Assembly: GCF_007830515.1 (NCBI RefSeq)
Contig: NZ_VLKT01000007.1
Location: 119,042 to 183,041 of the forward strand
DNA length: 64,000 bases
Reading direction: 5' to 3'
From: Mesorhizobium tianshanense
GTDB lineage: Bacteria; Pseudomonadota; Alphaproteobacteria; Rhizobiales; Rhizobiaceae
Below, piece by piece: positions 10,295-19,134 of this stretch. The notes beneath the pieces were generated by a model. It was not told where the DNA came from. It worked only from the letters and a program-made list of their open reading frames with translations, and did not search any database. Positions within the stretch are counted from its first letter, which is position 1. The number at the start of each line of letters is the position of its first letter. The translations under genes and the position numbers were made by a program.

Positions 10295-11284
10295 ATGACG
10301 GCGCTACGAAATCCTGCTGGACTTTCAGTCGGTTACGAAGAAACGTCCGGTAACGGCGAGGCCCTGCTGCGCAGCGGCCTCAGCCTGCGTCACATGCGCA
10401 TGATCGCCGCCCTCGACGACCATGGCCGGGTGAGTGCGGCGGCCCAGGTCATGAACATTTCACAGCCCGCCGCCTCGCGCATGATCGCCGAGATGGAGGC
10501 GGTGCTCGACGTGAAGCTGTGCGAAAGGCTGCCGCGCGGTATCACGCTGACGCCTTATGGCAAAGCGCTGGCGAGGCGCGCGCGTTCGATCCTGCTTGAG
10601 ATGCGTGAGGTCGACCGCGAGATATCCGAGCTCAAGGCGGGCAAGGGCGGCTCGGTGTTCCTGGGCGCGGTGACGGCGCCGGCGATCGAGCTTGCCGTAC
10701 CGGCGATCCGCGAAATCCGGCGCATCTATCCGCGCATCGAGATCACCATGCAGGTCGAGACCTCCAATGTGCTGGCGCGCGAGCTGATCGCCACGCGTCA
10801 CGATTTCATCATTGCGCGCATCCCCGACGACCTCAATCCACGGCTGTTCGAGGCCCGCGTCATCGGCGTCGAGAAAGCCTGCCTGATCGTGCGCCGTGGC
10901 CACCCTCTCACCAAAGGCAAGGCGGTGCGGCTGGAGGAGACCGCCGCCTACGACTGGGTTTTTCAGTCGGGCGGCTCGCCGCTGCGCCAGGCGATGGAAA
11001 GCAATTTCCTGAACCGCAACATCGCGCTGCCGGACCGCATCCTCAACACCAGCTCCCTGCTCCTGACCCTGGTCATGGTCGCGCAGTCGGACGCCATCGC
11101 GCCGGTGTCGGTCCAGGTGGCGAAATTCATCCAGAACCCCGAGGGGCTGGCCGGCGCAATCGACGTCGTCCAGACCGAGTTCGACATCGAGGTCAGGCCC
11201 TACAGCCTGATCACCGTGAAAAACCGCGTGCTGTCGCCGGCGGCCAAGATGCTGCACGACTTCATTTTGAGGGAGGTGGGCTGA
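10295..11284 (+). CDS. gbpR: LysR-family regulator of the chvE sugar operon (GbpR-like)
   Basis: A 329-residue LysR-type regulator. The N-terminal winged HTH is seen in HMRMIAALDDHGRVSAAAQVMNISQPAASRMIAEME, followed by a linker helix and a periplasmic-binding-like inducer domain. GbpR in Agrobacterium controls chvE in response to sugars, and the divergent placement here is the same. ATG 10295 is chosen because it starts a few residues before the conserved HTH; upstream in-frame ATGs would add a non-conserved leader. Confidence 0.78.
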   Translation: MTALRNPAGLSVGYEETSGNGEALLRSGLSLRHMRMIAALDDHGRVSAAAQVMNISQPAASRMIAEMEAVLDVKLCERLPRGITLTPYGKALARRARSILLEMREVDREISELKAGKGGSVFLGAVTAPAIELAVPAIREIRRIYPRIEITMQVETSNVLARELIATRHDFIIARIPDDLNPRLFEARVIGVEKACLIVRRGHPLTKGKAVRLEETAAYDWVFQSGGSPLRQAMESNFLNRNIALPDRILNTSSLLLTLVMVAQSDAIAPVSVQVAKFIQNPEGLAGAIDVVQTEFDIEVRPYSLITVKNRVLSPAAKMLHDFILREVG

Positions 11285-11288
11285 AGGC

Positions 11289-11362
11289 TGGAGCGGGTAG
11301 CGGGAATCGAACCCGCGCGTTCAGCTTGGGAAGCTGACAAGCTACCATTACATCATACCCGC
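11289..11362 (-). tRNA. tRNA-Gly(CCC)
   Basis: The minus strand folds as a full cloverleaf: acceptor GCGGGTA/TACCCGC, anticodon arm TCAGC-TTCCCAA-GCTGA giving anticodon CCC, and T-arm CGCGGG-TTCGATT-CCCGC. The discriminator is T and CCA is encoded (11289-11291). Confidence 0.95.
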
Positions 11363-11441
11363 GCAGCAGCCTCGTTACCACGCAAGCCTGCGTTCGGGCA
11401 ATCGTTAAGCGCGCACTCGTGCCTTGCCAGGCGCCCGACCG

Positions 11442-13313
11442 TTACTCCGTCGTGGCAAGGGCGTTGTCAGCGGCAAAAGCCGGCCAGTATTTCGAAATCG
11501 CCAGCGTGGCCCCGATCGAAGAGAAATGGCCATAGTCGAAATAGAGAAACTGGCCCGCGTCGGTATAGGAGCAGCGTCCTGCGTTGCAGAGGAATTTCAG
11601 CGGATCGATGAAGGTGGCGCCTTTGGTGAATGAGCGCACACGTTCGTTGATGTCGGGATCCATGGCCATTGGCCAGGATGTATCGTCGAGATTTTCGCGC
11701 TTTGCGAAGAACGCGATTTTCCGAACGTCGGTTATGAACTGCGGAGACTGGCCGATGACGAACACGCGCACGCCCATGCCGCGAAGCGTATCGATCGTTT
11801 GCTGGAGGCCGTCGAAACTTCTGGCCTCGTAGTCGGTCCACCGACCGCTGAGCACAACCGTCTTCATGCCGGCGTCCCGGATGACCTTCAGAGCCTGCTG
11901 ATTGAATCGCTTACAATCCGGGCGCGCATAGGAGAAGTAAGAGAGAATCGGCGGGCAGCCTGCGTAGGTATATTCCACGATGTTGGCTTGAAGGTGATTT
12001 ACGTTGGCCTCCAGGCCCGAAACATAGTGGGCGGCGAACGAGTCGCCCCACAGCAAGACGGTCGTAGGAAAGCCGCTAGTGAGCGTGCAGTCCTTGATAT
12101 TCCAGCTTTCGATCCGGCTGGAGCCCTCGTTGAAACAGATGCCATTACGCCAGTCCCCGACAGGAATCCGCTGCTGGGCATAGTCCGGGAACCGTTGCGG
12201 GAAGCCGTTGCCGAGCGCCCCGGCCGTCCCGCCAACGCAAAGGAGAGCGATCGCGCCCGCTGAAAATGCGAAGATGGGCGCCGGGGCGGTGAAGGTCCTT
12301 TTCTGCCGAAACGGCTGCTCGATGTACTTCCAGGAGAATGCAGCCAGTGCGAAGCTTGCAACCGTCATCGCGACGGTCACTGATGGGTCAAGTTTTTGTA
12401 GCGACAGATAGTGCGCGAACGCATTGATCGGCCAGTGAACGAGATACAGCGAATATGAGATGAGACCGATCCAGACCAGCGGCCGGACTTCGAGTATGCG
12501 GGTAACGGTCACCGAGGGGGTGTTTTGGCCAACATAGATAAGGAGAGCCGTCCCGAGGCACGGATACAAAGCGTTGTAGCCCGGGAATGGATCGCTCTCC
12601 GAAATCGTGAAGAATCCGATGGCGAGAAGGCCAAATCCGGCCAACCCGACCAGTTCCATAAGAAACCGGTTGCTCAAGGGAGGGGGGCGTTTCAGCATGA
12701 GCACGGCGCCCAGCATAAGTTCCCAGATCCGTGTCGGCAGCAGGTAGAAACCCGCATTTGGCGCCAGCCATGTCGCCATGATTGCCAGCACGAAGCTGCC
12801 GAGAATGATCGGCAGCAGTATCGTCAGCCAGCGCTTCGCAAAGTAGCGATAGATCAGGAACATCAGGATTGGGGCAAAGATGTAATACTGTTCCTCGACC
12901 GAAAGCGACCAGGTGTGCAAAAGCGGTCGGAGCTCGGCATCGATGGAGAAGTAGTTTGAGGTTTTCCAAAAGTAGATGTTCGACCAGAACGTCGAGGCCG
13001 CTATGACGCTGAGACTGAATTCATGCAGATCCGACGGCAGAAGAATGAACAATGCCGCAATGGATGCGAGAAGCGTGACAAAGATCAAAGCCGGCAGAAT
13101 GCGTCGGGCACGGCGCCAGTAGAAGCTGACGATCGAGAACTGGCCGCGTTCAAGGTCGTCCAGAAGGCTTCCGGTGATCAGGTAGCCGGATATGACGAAG
13201 AAGATATCGACGCCGGTAAAGCCGCCGGGAATTGCCGAGATTCCGAAATGGAAGAGTACAACCGGCAGCACCGCAACGGCCCGAAGGCCATCGATATCGC
13301 GCCTATACTTCAT
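11442..13313 (-). CDS. OafA/YrhL-type membrane O-acyltransferase with SGNH domain
   Basis: A 623-residue protein. About residues 1-350 are an acyltransferase-3 membrane domain with about ten helices, beginning YRRDIDGLRAVAVLPVVLFH and carrying FFVISGYLIT and the RRARRILPA motif. The C-terminal part is a periplasmic SGNH domain with LLWGDSFAAHY (catalytic Ser) and DYGHFSSIGA (Asp/His pair). Such enzymes move acetyl groups across the membrane and O-acetylate lipopolysaccharide, exopolysaccharide or peptidoglycan. The acceptor is unknown. It stands alone between tRNA-Gly and an oppositely oriented small gene. Confidence 0.85.
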   Translation of the reverse strand: MKYRRDIDGLRAVAVLPVVLFHFGISAIPGGFTGVDIFFVISGYLITGSLLDDLERGQFSIVSFYWRRARRILPALIFVTLLASIAALFILLPSDLHEFSLSVIAASTFWSNIYFWKTSNYFSIDAELRPLLHTWSLSVEEQYYIFAPILMFLIYRYFAKRWLTILLPIILGSFVLAIMATWLAPNAGFYLLPTRIWELMLGAVLMLKRPPPLSNRFLMELVGLAGFGLLAIGFFTISESDPFPGYNALYPCLGTALLIYVGQNTPSVTVTRILEVRPLVWIGLISYSLYLVHWPINAFAHYLSLQKLDPSVTVAMTVASFALAAFSWKYIEQPFRQKRTFTAPAPIFAFSAGAIALLCVGGTAGALGNGFPQRFPDYAQQRIPVGDWRNGICFNEGSSRIESWNIKDCTLTSGFPTTVLLWGDSFAAHYVSGLEANVNHLQANIVEYTYAGCPPILSYFSYARPDCKRFNQQALKVIRDAGMKTVVLSGRWTDYEARSFDGLQQTIDTLRGMGVRVFVIGQSPQFITDVRKIAFFAKRENLDDTSWPMAMDPDINERVRSFTKGATFIDPLKFLCNAGRCSYTDAGQFLYFDYGHFSSIGATLAISKYWPAFAADNALATTE

Positions 13314-13518
13314 TCAATAAGTCCTATTTTTGCAGATTACGGCAAGTCGGCGCAGTTCGTCCACAACCGGGCAATACGAGTGTATCTGGCAGATCGATAT
13401 CAACTGGTTACCCTCTGCCGTCCCAATTTTGCTGCGCTGCAACATAAGTGTCAAGGCTGGCGAGCAGACAATCCGGCAAACAGCCATCCGGGGCAACTGG
13501 ATTCGGGCGGCCGCCTTG

Positions 13519-13854
13519 ATGCTAGCGCGGCAAGTGCGTATTTCTGAACCTGTACCCGAAGAATCGGGCAACCGAATCTGGAGACAGGCCTTGTCCTCAC
13601 TGACGCGCTTTCTCGGCGATACGCCGCTCCGGGTGATCCTGAAGCTGCTGGTGGTGTCATTCCTCGTAGGTCTCGTCATGAACGCCTTCGGCTGGTCGCC
13701 GATGGATGTGCTCTACGGCATCCGGGAGTTCTTCGTCGACCTCTGGAATCTGGGCTTCCGCGCCATCGACCGTTTCCTCGGTTATATCCTGTTGGGCGCG
13801 GCGATCGTCGTTCCGGTTTTCATCTTGCTCAGGATCGCCAACTACCGGAAATAA
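13519..13854 (+). CDS. Small two-helix membrane protein (DUF6460-like)
   Basis: The conserved-looking part runs from about 13591: SLTRFLGDTPLRVILKLLVVSFLVGLV, then FGWSPMDVLYGIREFFVDLWNLGFRA and a second hydrophobic segment LGYILLGAAIVVPVFILLRI. Two membrane helices flank an amphipathic stretch. I recognise this as a short family common in Rhizobiales with no known function. The start is uncertain: ATG 13519 has no clear ribosome site, and GTG 13534 or TTG 13591 are alternatives. Confidence 0.6.
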   Translation: MLARQVRISEPVPEESGNRIWRQALSSLTRFLGDTPLRVILKLLVVSFLVGLVMNAFGWSPMDVLYGIREFFVDLWNLGFRAIDRFLGYILLGAAIVVPVFILLRIANYRK

Positions 13855-13905
13855 AGCATGACGCCGAACCGAAGGTCCGCGTCAGGATCATGCCCAAGCG
13901 GCAAG

Positions 13906-13950
13906 GCATGATCCCGAAAAGTGGAAACCGGTTTTCGGAAATGATCATGC
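13906..13950. repeat. Dispersed rhizobial palindromic repeat, copy 1
   Basis: Outer arms GCATGATC/GATCATGC enclose CCGAAAA...TTTTCGG around an ACCGG core. It is nearly the same unit as at 30333-30377. A related piece (GCATGACGCCGAA...CAGGATCATGCCCAA) lies just before, giving a mosaic. Repeats of this sequence are common between genes in Mesorhizobium. Confidence 0.75.
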
Positions 13951-13966
13951 CCAAACGACAGGACGA

Positions 13967-14869
13967 TCAGGCGAAGCCTGAAGCCACTTCGAACAGGATG
14001 GCATGGCGCGCGGTGAGCGCCGCCACGTCAGTCGAATAGCCACCGCCGATAACGCCGCAGACCGGGATGCCGAGGGCGCGGAAATGACGGATCACCATGT
14101 CGTCGCGGGTCCGCACCCCCTCGTTCGACAGCGACAGCCTGCCGAGCCGGTCCTCCACATGGACGTCGACCCCGGCATTGTAGAAAACGATGTCCCAGCG
14201 CGCCCTGGCGGTGAGTTCCGGAAGGATGCCGCCCAGCCGTTCGAGATAGGCAGCATCGCCGGTGCCGTCGGGCAGGGCGATGTCGAGGTCGGAAGCGATC
14301 TTGCGCGCCGGATAGTTGCGGTCGCCATGCATGGAAAAGGTGAACATGCGCGGCTCGTCGCCGAGAATGTCCGCCGTGCCGTCGCCCTGATGCACGTCGA
14401 GATCGACAATCAGAATGTTGCGGGCGGCAGCTTCGGCAAGCAGCACCAGCGCGGCCACGGCAACATCGTTGAAGGTGCAGAAGCCGGCACCTTGCGCGCG
14501 CCGCGCATGATGGCTGCCGCCGGCGGTGTTGCAGGCGATGCCGTTCAGCAACGCCAGCCGCGCCGCCAACACGGTGCCGCCCGTTGCGAGCTGCGCCCTG
14601 AGCGAGACGCGCGGGCTCACTGGAAAGCCGATCTCGCGCTCGATTTTTGCAGGCACTTCGCAGGCCAGCACCTGGTCGACATAGCCGGCAGCATGGGCAA
14701 GCTTCAGCCATGATGCCGGCGCCGGTTCGGGCACGTTGAGCGCAGCGGGCCCAGCCAGTCCGCGTGCGCCCAGCGCTTCCATCAGCAGCTTGTATTTGCT
14801 CATCGGGAAGCGATGGTTGACGGCGAAGCCGGCGTCGTAGTCGGGATGATGAACAATCTGCAGGGGCAT
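13967..14869 (-). CDS. Histone deacetylase-fold (class II HDAC/AcuC-like) amidohydrolase
   Basis: A 300-residue zinc hydrolase of the HDAC superfamily. GGSHHARRAQGAGFCTFNDVA holds the paired active-site histidines, DLDVHQGDGT the metal-binding Asp/His, and FYNAGVDVHVEDRLG the distal ligand region. Bacterial relatives deacetylate acetyl-lysine, acetylpolyamines or small amides; the substrate is not deducible. Start MPLQIVHHPDYD at 14869 fits the family; a 38-residue upstream extension is proline-rich and unlike it. Divergent from the MATE gene. Confidence 0.82.
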   Translation of the reverse strand: MPLQIVHHPDYDAGFAVNHRFPMSKYKLLMEALGARGLAGPAALNVPEPAPASWLKLAHAAGYVDQVLACEVPAKIEREIGFPVSPRVSLRAQLATGGTVLAARLALLNGIACNTAGGSHHARRAQGAGFCTFNDVAVAALVLLAEAAARNILIVDLDVHQGDGTADILGDEPRMFTFSMHGDRNYPARKIASDLDIALPDGTGDAAYLERLGGILPELTARARWDIVFYNAGVDVHVEDRLGRLSLSNEGVRTRDDMVIRHFRALGIPVCGVIGGGYSTDVAALTARHAILFEVASGFA

Positions 14870-14981
14870 GAGGTGGTGTCCGACAGGCCTGCGCCAGCTC
14901 TGGAATTCGGTTGGCCGCGGCGCGATGAGTGGTTGCGCGGCGTCCGGAAACTGAGGCACATCGGCTGTTCGATCAAGCCGC

Positions 14982-16334
14982 ATGGGGAAGCGGATTCTGG
15001 ATCAGGTGTCAGCAACGGCCAACGGCCGATCCTTCATCGTCACCAACCGCTCGGTGCTCGCCATCGCGGTGCCGATGACGCTTGCCTATCTGACGACGCC
15101 GCTGCTCGGCATCGTCGACACCGCGGTCGTCGGGCAGTTCGGCGACGCTGCCCTTCTCGGTGGCCTGGCGGCAGGCGCCCTGGTCTTCGACGTCGTCTTC
15201 ACCTGCTTCAATTTCCTGCGCTCCGGCACCACCGGCCTCGTCGCCCAGGCTGTGGGGCGCGGTGACGAACTGGAGGAACAAGCAGTGCTCTGGCGCGCCG
15301 TGCTGATCGCCGTCGTCGCCGGTATCGTTTTTGCAGCCCTTGCGCCACTGGTCGCCATTGCCGGACAATGGTTCATCAGTGCCGAGCCGCGCGTCAGCGA
15401 AGCGATGGCCGTCTATATCCGCATCAGGCTGCTCGCCGCACCGTTCTCGCTGATCAACTACGCCATCCTCGGCTACGTGCTGGGGCGCGGCGAGGGCGGG
15501 CTGGGACTGATGCTGCAATTGGTGCTGAACGGCATCAACATCTCGCTCTGCATCCTGCTTGGGCTGAAGCTCGGCTGGGGCGTTTCCGGTGTCGCCTGGG
15601 CCACCGTCATCGGCGAATTCGTCGCCATGCTGCTTGGCCTGGTGATCGTCATCAGGCGTTTCCGCGCAGCACCCCGGCTGCCGCGCCATCGCCTCCTCGA
15701 CCTGTCGGCATTCCTGCGCATGCTGTCGCTCAACCGCGACATCATGATCCGGTCGTTTTCGCTGCTCGCCGCCTTCGCGCTGTTCACCCGTCAGGGCGCA
15801 CAATTCGGCACGGTGACGCTGGCCGCCAACGCCGTGCTGATGAATTTCTTTCTCATCGCCGGCTATTTCCTCGACGGTTTCGCCACGGCGGCCGAACAGC
15901 TTGCCGGACGGGCTGTCGGCGCACGTACCGCCGTGCAATTCCGCCAGGCGGTGCGGCTGACCCTGTTCTGGGGCTTCGGGCTGGCGGCCACGGCGACGCT
16001 TGTCCTTTTGCTGGGCGGTACTGATCTGGTCGCCCTGATCACGACCTCAAAAGACGTTCGCGCCGTTGCCGATATCTATCTGCCCTGGGCGGCGTTCACC
16101 GCGCTCAGCGGCGTGCTGGCGTTTCAGATGGATGGGGTCTTCATCGGAGCGACCTGGTCGAGCGACATGCGCAACATGATGCTCCTGTCGTTTCTCGTCT
16201 TCAGCGCCGCGCTGCTCATCCTGGCGCCGGCCTTCGGCAATCACGGCCTGTGGGCGGCGCTGCACGTCTTCCTGCTGGTGCGCGGCTTCAGCCTGCTTGC
16301 CATTTTGCGCTTGCGGATGCGGACGGCTTTTTAG
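14982..16334 (+). CDS. MATE-family multidrug/sodium antiporter (DinF-like)
   Basis: A 450-residue protein with about twelve hydrophobic segments in two six-helix halves. RSVLAIAVPMTLAYLTTPLLGIVDTAVVGQFGD and RSGTTGLVAQAVGRGD are characteristic of the DinF branch of MATE exporters. It should expel cationic or amphipathic compounds across the inner membrane. It diverges from the deacetylase gene and converges on pyrD with a 12-bp gap. Confidence 0.85.
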   Translation: MGKRILDQVSATANGRSFIVTNRSVLAIAVPMTLAYLTTPLLGIVDTAVVGQFGDAALLGGLAAGALVFDVVFTCFNFLRSGTTGLVAQAVGRGDELEEQAVLWRAVLIAVVAGIVFAALAPLVAIAGQWFISAEPRVSEAMAVYIRIRLLAAPFSLINYAILGYVLGRGEGGLGLMLQLVLNGINISLCILLGLKLGWGVSGVAWATVIGEFVAMLLGLVIVIRRFRAAPRLPRHRLLDLSAFLRMLSLNRDIMIRSFSLLAAFALFTRQGAQFGTVTLAANAVLMNFFLIAGYFLDGFATAAEQLAGRAVGARTAVQFRQAVRLTLFWGFGLAATATLVLLLGGTDLVALITTSKDVRAVADIYLPWAAFTALSGVLAFQMDGVFIGATWSSDMRNMMLLSFLVFSAALLILAPAFGNHGLWAALHVFLLVRGFSLLAILRLRMRTAF

Positions 16335-16346
16335 AGCGACTTTCGG

Positions 16347-17423
16347 TTAGAGCAGCTTGGACGCCCACTGGTCGAGGCTGGTATCGCGCAACTCGCGCAG
16401 CGACTTGATCCGTTGCATGTCTGCGAAACGCACCATCCCGGCGAGAATGCCCCCCGGCAGAGCCGGCCCGGCGTAGATCATGCCGGTGTAGAGCTGGACG
16501 AGATCGGCGCCGGCGCGGATCTTCTCCAGTGCCGTCTCCGCGGAATCGACGCCGCCGACGCCGATGATGGCGCGGTCCGGGCCAAGCAGTTTTCGCATCT
16601 TTGCCAGCACGATGGTCGAGCGCTCGAACAAAGGTTTTCCCGAAAGCCCACCGGCCTCGCCGGCAAGACCGGCGCTACGCAGCCCCGGCCGCGCAACGGT
16701 GGTGTTGGAGACGATGACGCCGTCTATTGCCTTCTCTGTAACCTCGGCGGCGATGTCCTCCAGCTCTGCTTCGAGCAGGTCTGGCGCGATCTTGAGGAAG
16801 ATCGGCGGCTGCGCCGAGGCTGCCGCACGTGCGGCCATGACGCGCGAAAGGAGTTCGCCAAGTTGCTGGCGCGCCTGCATGTTGCGCAGGCCCGGCGTGT
16901 TCGGCGAGGAGATGTTGACCGTCAGATAGGCGGCGTATGGCGCAAACCTGATAACACCGCGCCCATAGTCACTGACGCGGTCGGTGCTGTCCTTGTTGGC
17001 GCCGATATTGACGCCGACGATGCCGGCGCGGCCCTTGCGGGCGGCGAGCCGTCTTTCGGCGGCCTCGTGACCCTCATTGTTGAAGCCCAGCCGGTTGATC
17101 ACCGCTTCGTCCGATGTCAGCCGGAAAATGCGCGGCTTCGGGTTGCCGGCCTGCGGCAGCGGCGTGATCGTGCCGACCTCGGCAAAGCCGAAGCCGAGGC
17201 CGAGCAATGCATCGGGAACTTCGGCGTTCTTGTCGTAGCCGGCAGCCATGCCGAGCGGATTGGGGAAATCGATGCCGCGGACGCTGACTTTCAGCCTGTC
17301 GTCGCGAACGGGGCGCCGGGCGACCGGCAGCCCGCATTTCAGCGCTGCGATCGACAGGCCGTGGGCTGCTTCAGGATCAAATGCGAACAGGAACCTCTGG
17401 CCGAGCCGGTCGAGCACGCTCAT
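16347..17423 (-). CDS. pyrD: Dihydroorotate dehydrogenase (quinone), class 2
   Basis: A 358-residue FMN enzyme of pyrimidine synthesis, oxidising dihydroorotate to orotate with quinone. The N-terminal helical membrane-association segment (DRLGQRFLFAFDPEAAHGLS) marks class 2. NPLGMAAGYDKNAE, GEVGTITPLPQAGNPKPRIFRL-like and VNISSPNTPGLR contain the FMN and catalytic serine regions, and IGVGGVDSAETA is the phosphate-binding loop. It overlaps the upstream DUF952 gene by ATGA. Confidence 0.93.
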   Translation of the reverse strand: MSVLDRLGQRFLFAFDPEAAHGLSIAALKCGLPVARRPVRDDRLKVSVRGIDFPNPLGMAAGYDKNAEVPDALLGLGFGFAEVGTITPLPQAGNPKPRIFRLTSDEAVINRLGFNNEGHEAAERRLAARKGRAGIVGVNIGANKDSTDRVSDYGRGVIRFAPYAAYLTVNISSPNTPGLRNMQARQQLGELLSRVMAARAAASAQPPIFLKIAPDLLEAELEDIAAEVTEKAIDGVIVSNTTVARPGLRSAGLAGEAGGLSGKPLFERSTIVLAKMRKLLGPDRAIIGVGGVDSAETALEKIRAGADLVQLYTGMIYAGPALPGGILAGMVRFADMQRIKSLRELRDTSLDQWASKLL

Positions 17424-17770
17424 TCGGCCTCCAGCGCCGGGAATTGGTGCAATCCATCGGTGCCGAGCGGCAATGGTTGCACCCAGACTACGGCCTTGAG
17501 GTCGAGCGGGCCGTAAAGATGCGGGAACAGCGCGCCGCCGCGCGAGACCTCGTATTTCAGCGCATCACCCAGCTTTGCCCCATCGATGGCGACCAGCAGC
17601 AGCCCGGCCCGGCCGGCAAAGTGTTTTGCCGCCGTTTCCCTGGCCTGGCCGGCGGTGGAAAAATGGATGAAGCCGTCGGCGATATCGATCGGCGCGCCGG
17701 TGAAGCGGCCATTTCCTTCGGCCTCGCGCCACAGCGCTTCAGGCACTATCTTGTAGATAATCTGAGACAT
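17420..17770 (-). CDS. DUF952 family protein
   Basis: A 116-residue protein, MSQIIYKIVPEALWREAE..., with DGFIHFSTAGQARETAAKHF and FPHLYGPLDLKAV typical of DUF952, a small fold related to ADP-ribosyltransferase-like or glutathione-transferase-associated domains whose function is not known. The ATG at 17770 fits the family start. It is translationally coupled to pyrD, an arrangement frequent in alphaproteobacteria. Confidence 0.8.
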   Translation of the reverse strand: MSQIIYKIVPEALWREAEGNGRFTGAPIDIADGFIHFSTAGQARETAAKHFAGRAGLLLVAIDGAKLGDALKYEVSRGGALFPHLYGPLDLKAVVWVQPLPLGTDGLHQFPALEAE

Positions 17771-17880
17771 GGTTGCGCTATAGTCCGAACCAACCATACG
17801 GGGAAGGGTGCGCCAGGGTTCTTCCCCATTTCCGGCGCAAATATGCGATAGATTGCGCTTACTGGCCGATGGAGGACACT

Positions 17881-18318
17881 ATGCGTCCGCAACACGTCTT
17901 GATCCCCGCAACACTCGTCTCGCTCGTTGCGGTATCAGCCTTTTCCCAGGAAACCGACCGCTACCGGCTGGAAAAGTCGCCCAACGGCTATGTCCGCATG
18001 GACACGCAGACCGGTGCGATGTCGATCTGCGAGGAGCGCTCCGGCCAGCTCGTCTGCAAGATGGCGGCCGACGAACGCGCCGCCTTCCAGGACGAGGTCG
18101 ACCGGCTGCAGAGTTCGGTGAAGGCGCTCGACGAGCGCGTCGTCAAGCTCGAAAACTCGCTGTCCGCCCGCCTCGAATCGACCTTGCCCAGCGAGGAGGA
18201 TTTCAACAAGACGATGAGCTACATGGAACGCTTCCTGCGCGGCTTCATGGGCATCGTCAAGGATATGGAAGAGGACAGCGGCGAGGATGGCGCCAGGCCC
18301 AATTCGCAAAAGACCTGA
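17881..18318 (+). CDS. Secreted coiled-coil protein of unknown function
   Basis: A 145-residue protein starting MRPQHVLIPATLVSLVAVSAFSQ, a signal peptide, behind a strong GGAGG (spacing 5). A short conserved-looking stretch follows (YRLEKSPNGYVRMDTQTGAMSICEERSGQLVCKMAADER) with two cysteines, then a predicted coiled coil (about residues 70-110) and an acidic tail. Probably periplasmic. The family is familiar in rhizobia only as hypothetical. The next gene downstream is the LuxR-type regulator. Confidence 0.7.
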   Translation: MRPQHVLIPATLVSLVAVSAFSQETDRYRLEKSPNGYVRMDTQTGAMSICEERSGQLVCKMAADERAAFQDEVDRLQSSVKALDERVVKLENSLSARLESTLPSEEDFNKTMSYMERFLRGFMGIVKDMEEDSGEDGARPNSQKT

Positions 18319-18440
18319 GCACGTTCGCCGGGGAAAACCCGGCGCATGAGCTTTGTGCTTGAAAATGGCTGATATCGCCGCATAATCGTTCGACTGATCC
18401 CGCAAGAAGCAGACAATCAATGGGATTCGGGGAGGGACAT

Positions 18441-19100
18441 GTGCCGTCAGGCTACACTTTCGTCATCGCCGACGACCATCCGCTTTTTCGTGGCGCGCTG
18501 AGAGAGGCGCTTGCCGGCATCGGCGATGTCGCCGGCATTCACGAGGCCGGCGATTTCGAAAGCGCCAAGGCGTTGGTCGTGGCCAATGAGGATGTCGATC
18601 TGGTGCTGCTCGACCTGTCCATGCCGGGCGTGAGCGGGCTTTCCGGCCTGATCTCGCTGCGCGGCATCCATCCGACGGTGCCGCTGGTGGTGGTGTCGGC
18701 GCATGACGACCCGGTGACCATCCGCCGCGCGCTCGATCTCGGTGCTTCGGGTTTCATCTCCAAATCGGCCAGCATGGAGCAGATCCGCAGCGCGGTGCAG
18801 TCGGTGCTTGCCGGCGATATCGCCGCGCCCACCGGCATCGATCTCGGCGTCGAGCGCGATCCCGAGATCTCCGATCTGATCAAGCGGCTGCAGGCGCTGA
18901 CGCCGCAGCAGACCCGGGTGCTCGGCATGCTGGCCGAAGGGCTGCTCAACAAGCAGATCGCCTACGAACTCGGCGTCTCCGAAGCGACGATCAAGGCGCA
19001 TGTCTCGGCCATCCTGCAGAAGCTTGGCGTCGACAGCCGCACCCAGGCGGTGATCCTGCTGTCCAAGATCGGCAGCGACCCGCTGCCGGCGGCGGGCTGA
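18441..19100 (+). CDS. LuxR/NarL-family response regulator (CrbR-like)
   Basis: A 219-residue regulator. The receiver domain has the acidic pair ADDHPLF, phospho-acceptor Asp58 in LLDLSMPG and Lys in ISKSAS; the C-terminal LuxR HTH reads LTPQQTRVLGMLAEGLLNKQIAYELGVSEATIKAHV. GTG 18441 follows GGGAGGGA at good spacing; ATG 18420 is in frame but lacks a clear ribosome site. It lies tail-to-tail with the SSF-type hybrid kinase, its likely partner. In Vibrio and Pseudomonas the similar CrbS/CrbR pair activates acetyl-CoA synthetase; that role here is inference. Confidence 0.82.
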   Translation: MPSGYTFVIADDHPLFRGALREALAGIGDVAGIHEAGDFESAKALVVANEDVDLVLLDLSMPGVSGLSGLISLRGIHPTVPLVVVSAHDDPVTIRRALDLGASGFISKSASMEQIRSAVQSVLAGDIAAPTGIDLGVERDPEISDLIKRLQALTPQQTRVLGMLAEGLLNKQIAYELGVSEATIKAHVSAILQKLGVDSRTQAVILLSKIGSDPLPAAG

Positions 19101-19134
19101 GCTCGGCGTCCGGGTCAACAGAACGATATGATCG